NCBI RefSeq assembly: GCF_016650815.1
Contig: NZ_JAEKEZ010000033.1
Coordinates: 496,001 to 560,000 of the forward strand
Origin: Pseudomonas sp. TH31
GTDB taxonomy: Bacteria; Pseudomonadota; Gammaproteobacteria; Pseudomonadales; Pseudomonadaceae
Length of the DNA stretch: 64,000 nt
Reading direction: 5' to 3'
Shown here: positions 63,422 through 64,000 of the stretch, in pieces
Layout: each line of letters opens with the position of its first letter
How positions within the stretch are numbered: the first letter of the stretch is position 1
Notes under the pieces: generated by a model
Seen by the model: the letters and a program-made list of their open reading frames with translations, nothing else
Database searches by the model: none
What the model was told of the DNA's origin: nothing
Program-made: the position numbers and the translations under genes

Positions 63422-64000
63422 TCAGGCCGTTCGGCCGTAAAAGCCCAGTTGTTCCTCAGCACTGAACAGCACCCTGGGCTTTTCGTAGTACGAGAAAACA
63501 GCCACCATCCGTTCGCGGTTACCCTTGACTGGGGTGACGCGGTGCGCCGTGTTTTTACCGCGAAACACATTGAGCGTGCCGGCGCGCAACTTGAGTGTCT
63601 GCACCTGGGAATCACGCCCCTCAAGCAGTTCGGCCACGCCCGCATAGTTGGGATCATCACTGGTGCGCAAGTTGCTGCGGTACTGGAATTCGCCACCTTC
63701 TTCGGGGGCCTGCAGCATCAGCGTGGTGGTGAATTCGGACCGATCGAAGTGCCAATTCAAGGTCTCACCCTGGCGGTAGCTCATCACGTTGACGCGCGCC
63801 AAGGGGTCGGCCATCACGTGTAAGTGCGGCTTCTCCATGACCGCGGCCAGAAAGGCCACCAGGGGCGGGTACTCGTAGACGCCACTGACAAGGCTGCCCT
63901 TGAGTTGGTCTGCGCACAGGGTATGGCTGACCGTCTCGACGTTGCGTAATGCCGGATGATCCGCCGCCAAGCCCTCGATCTGTGGTTTGAAGTAGATATT
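63422..64000 (-). CDS. 2-oxoglutarate/Fe(II)-dependent oxygenase, C-terminal part (cut by window edge)
   Basis: The frame is open to the window end, so about 192 C-terminal residues are seen. The iron-binding facial triad is visible: H-x-D in LNWHFDRSEFTTTLML and the distal His in NTAHRVTPVKG, with the 2-oxoglutarate Arg in GNRERMVAVFSYY. This is the double-stranded beta-helix fold. The N-terminus and substrate are unknown. A TTG at 63970 is an internal codon, because the preceding codons are in frame (FKPQIEGLAADHPA). It may be transcribed before the binding-protein gene, 94 bases away. Confidence 0.82.
   Translation of the reverse strand, partial: NIYFKPQIEGLAADHPALRNVETVSHTLCADQLKGSLVSGVYEYPPLVAFLAAVMEKPHLHVMADPLARVNVMSYRQGETLNWHFDRSEFTTTLMLQAPEEGGEFQYRSNLRTSDDPNYAGVAELLEGRDSQVQTLKLRAGTLNVFRGKNTAHRVTPVKGNRERMVAVFSYYEKPRVLFSAEEQLGFYGRTA

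Noticed and set aside
1..64000. CRISPR arrays, rRNA, tRNA, insertion sequences and toxin-antitoxin pairs
   Set aside because: No regularly spaced repeats, transposase genes, terminal repeats or RNA-gene signatures were seen by eye on either strand.

Overview
This is a stretch of Pseudomonas chromosome, most like the P. fluorescens group. It is high in GC, dense with overlapping operons, and carries arn, psl, fbp, pqi and puu/spu genes in the arrangements known from that genus. The intergenic spaces hold Pseudomonas REP-like inverted repeats whose ends read GTGGGAGC or GTAGGAGC. No rRNA, tRNA, CRISPR array, insertion sequence or prophage is visible. The ends cut a LysR regulator (left) and a 2-oxoglutarate/Fe(II) oxygenase (right).

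Layout. (1) 1-11.5 kb: LysR end, a GNAT acetyltransferase, then the lipid A aminoarabinose operon arnBCADTEF-ugd on the minus strand, followed by an extra GT39 glycosyltransferase. (2) 11.9-16.6 kb: a lone tyrosine recombinase, then an iron(III) ABC transporter (fbpABC type) with Fur-box-like sites upstream. (3) 16.8-23.6 kb, minus strand: response regulator, sensor kinase, an Ais/PmrG-like phosphatase, a second ArnT and another GT39 enzyme. This looks like a second envelope-modification module. (4) 23.7-31.5 kb, plus strand: an RND efflux operon bracketed by its own response regulator (first) and sensor kinase (last). (5) 31.6-35.0 kb: pqiA(N)-pqiA(C)-pqiB-pqiC envelope lipid transport. (6) 35.3-40.4 kb: polyamine catabolism (gamma-glutamylputrescine synthetase and oxidase, periplasmic binding protein) with a divergent AraC regulator. 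(7) 40.7-55.8 kb: a complete psl exopolysaccharide operon, pslA to pslK, with an acyltransferase gene between pslJ and pslK. (8) 56.3-62.2 kb: a second RND efflux operon. (9) 62.5-64 kb: an amino-acid binding protein and the partial oxygenase.

The common theme is the cell surface: lipid A decoration, export, exopolysaccharide, efflux and phospholipid traffic, with three two-component proteins pairs or halves nearby to sense the environment.

The most striking non-biological (or possibly biological) signal is that eleven genes are broken by twelve single-base deletions, every one in a short homopolymer run and most at a CCC/GGG junction. Restoring one base in each gives full-length proteins whose sizes match their families. 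Consensus error is the simplest explanation. These genes are typed pseudogene here because the frame is broken as read, but each is probably intact in the organism.
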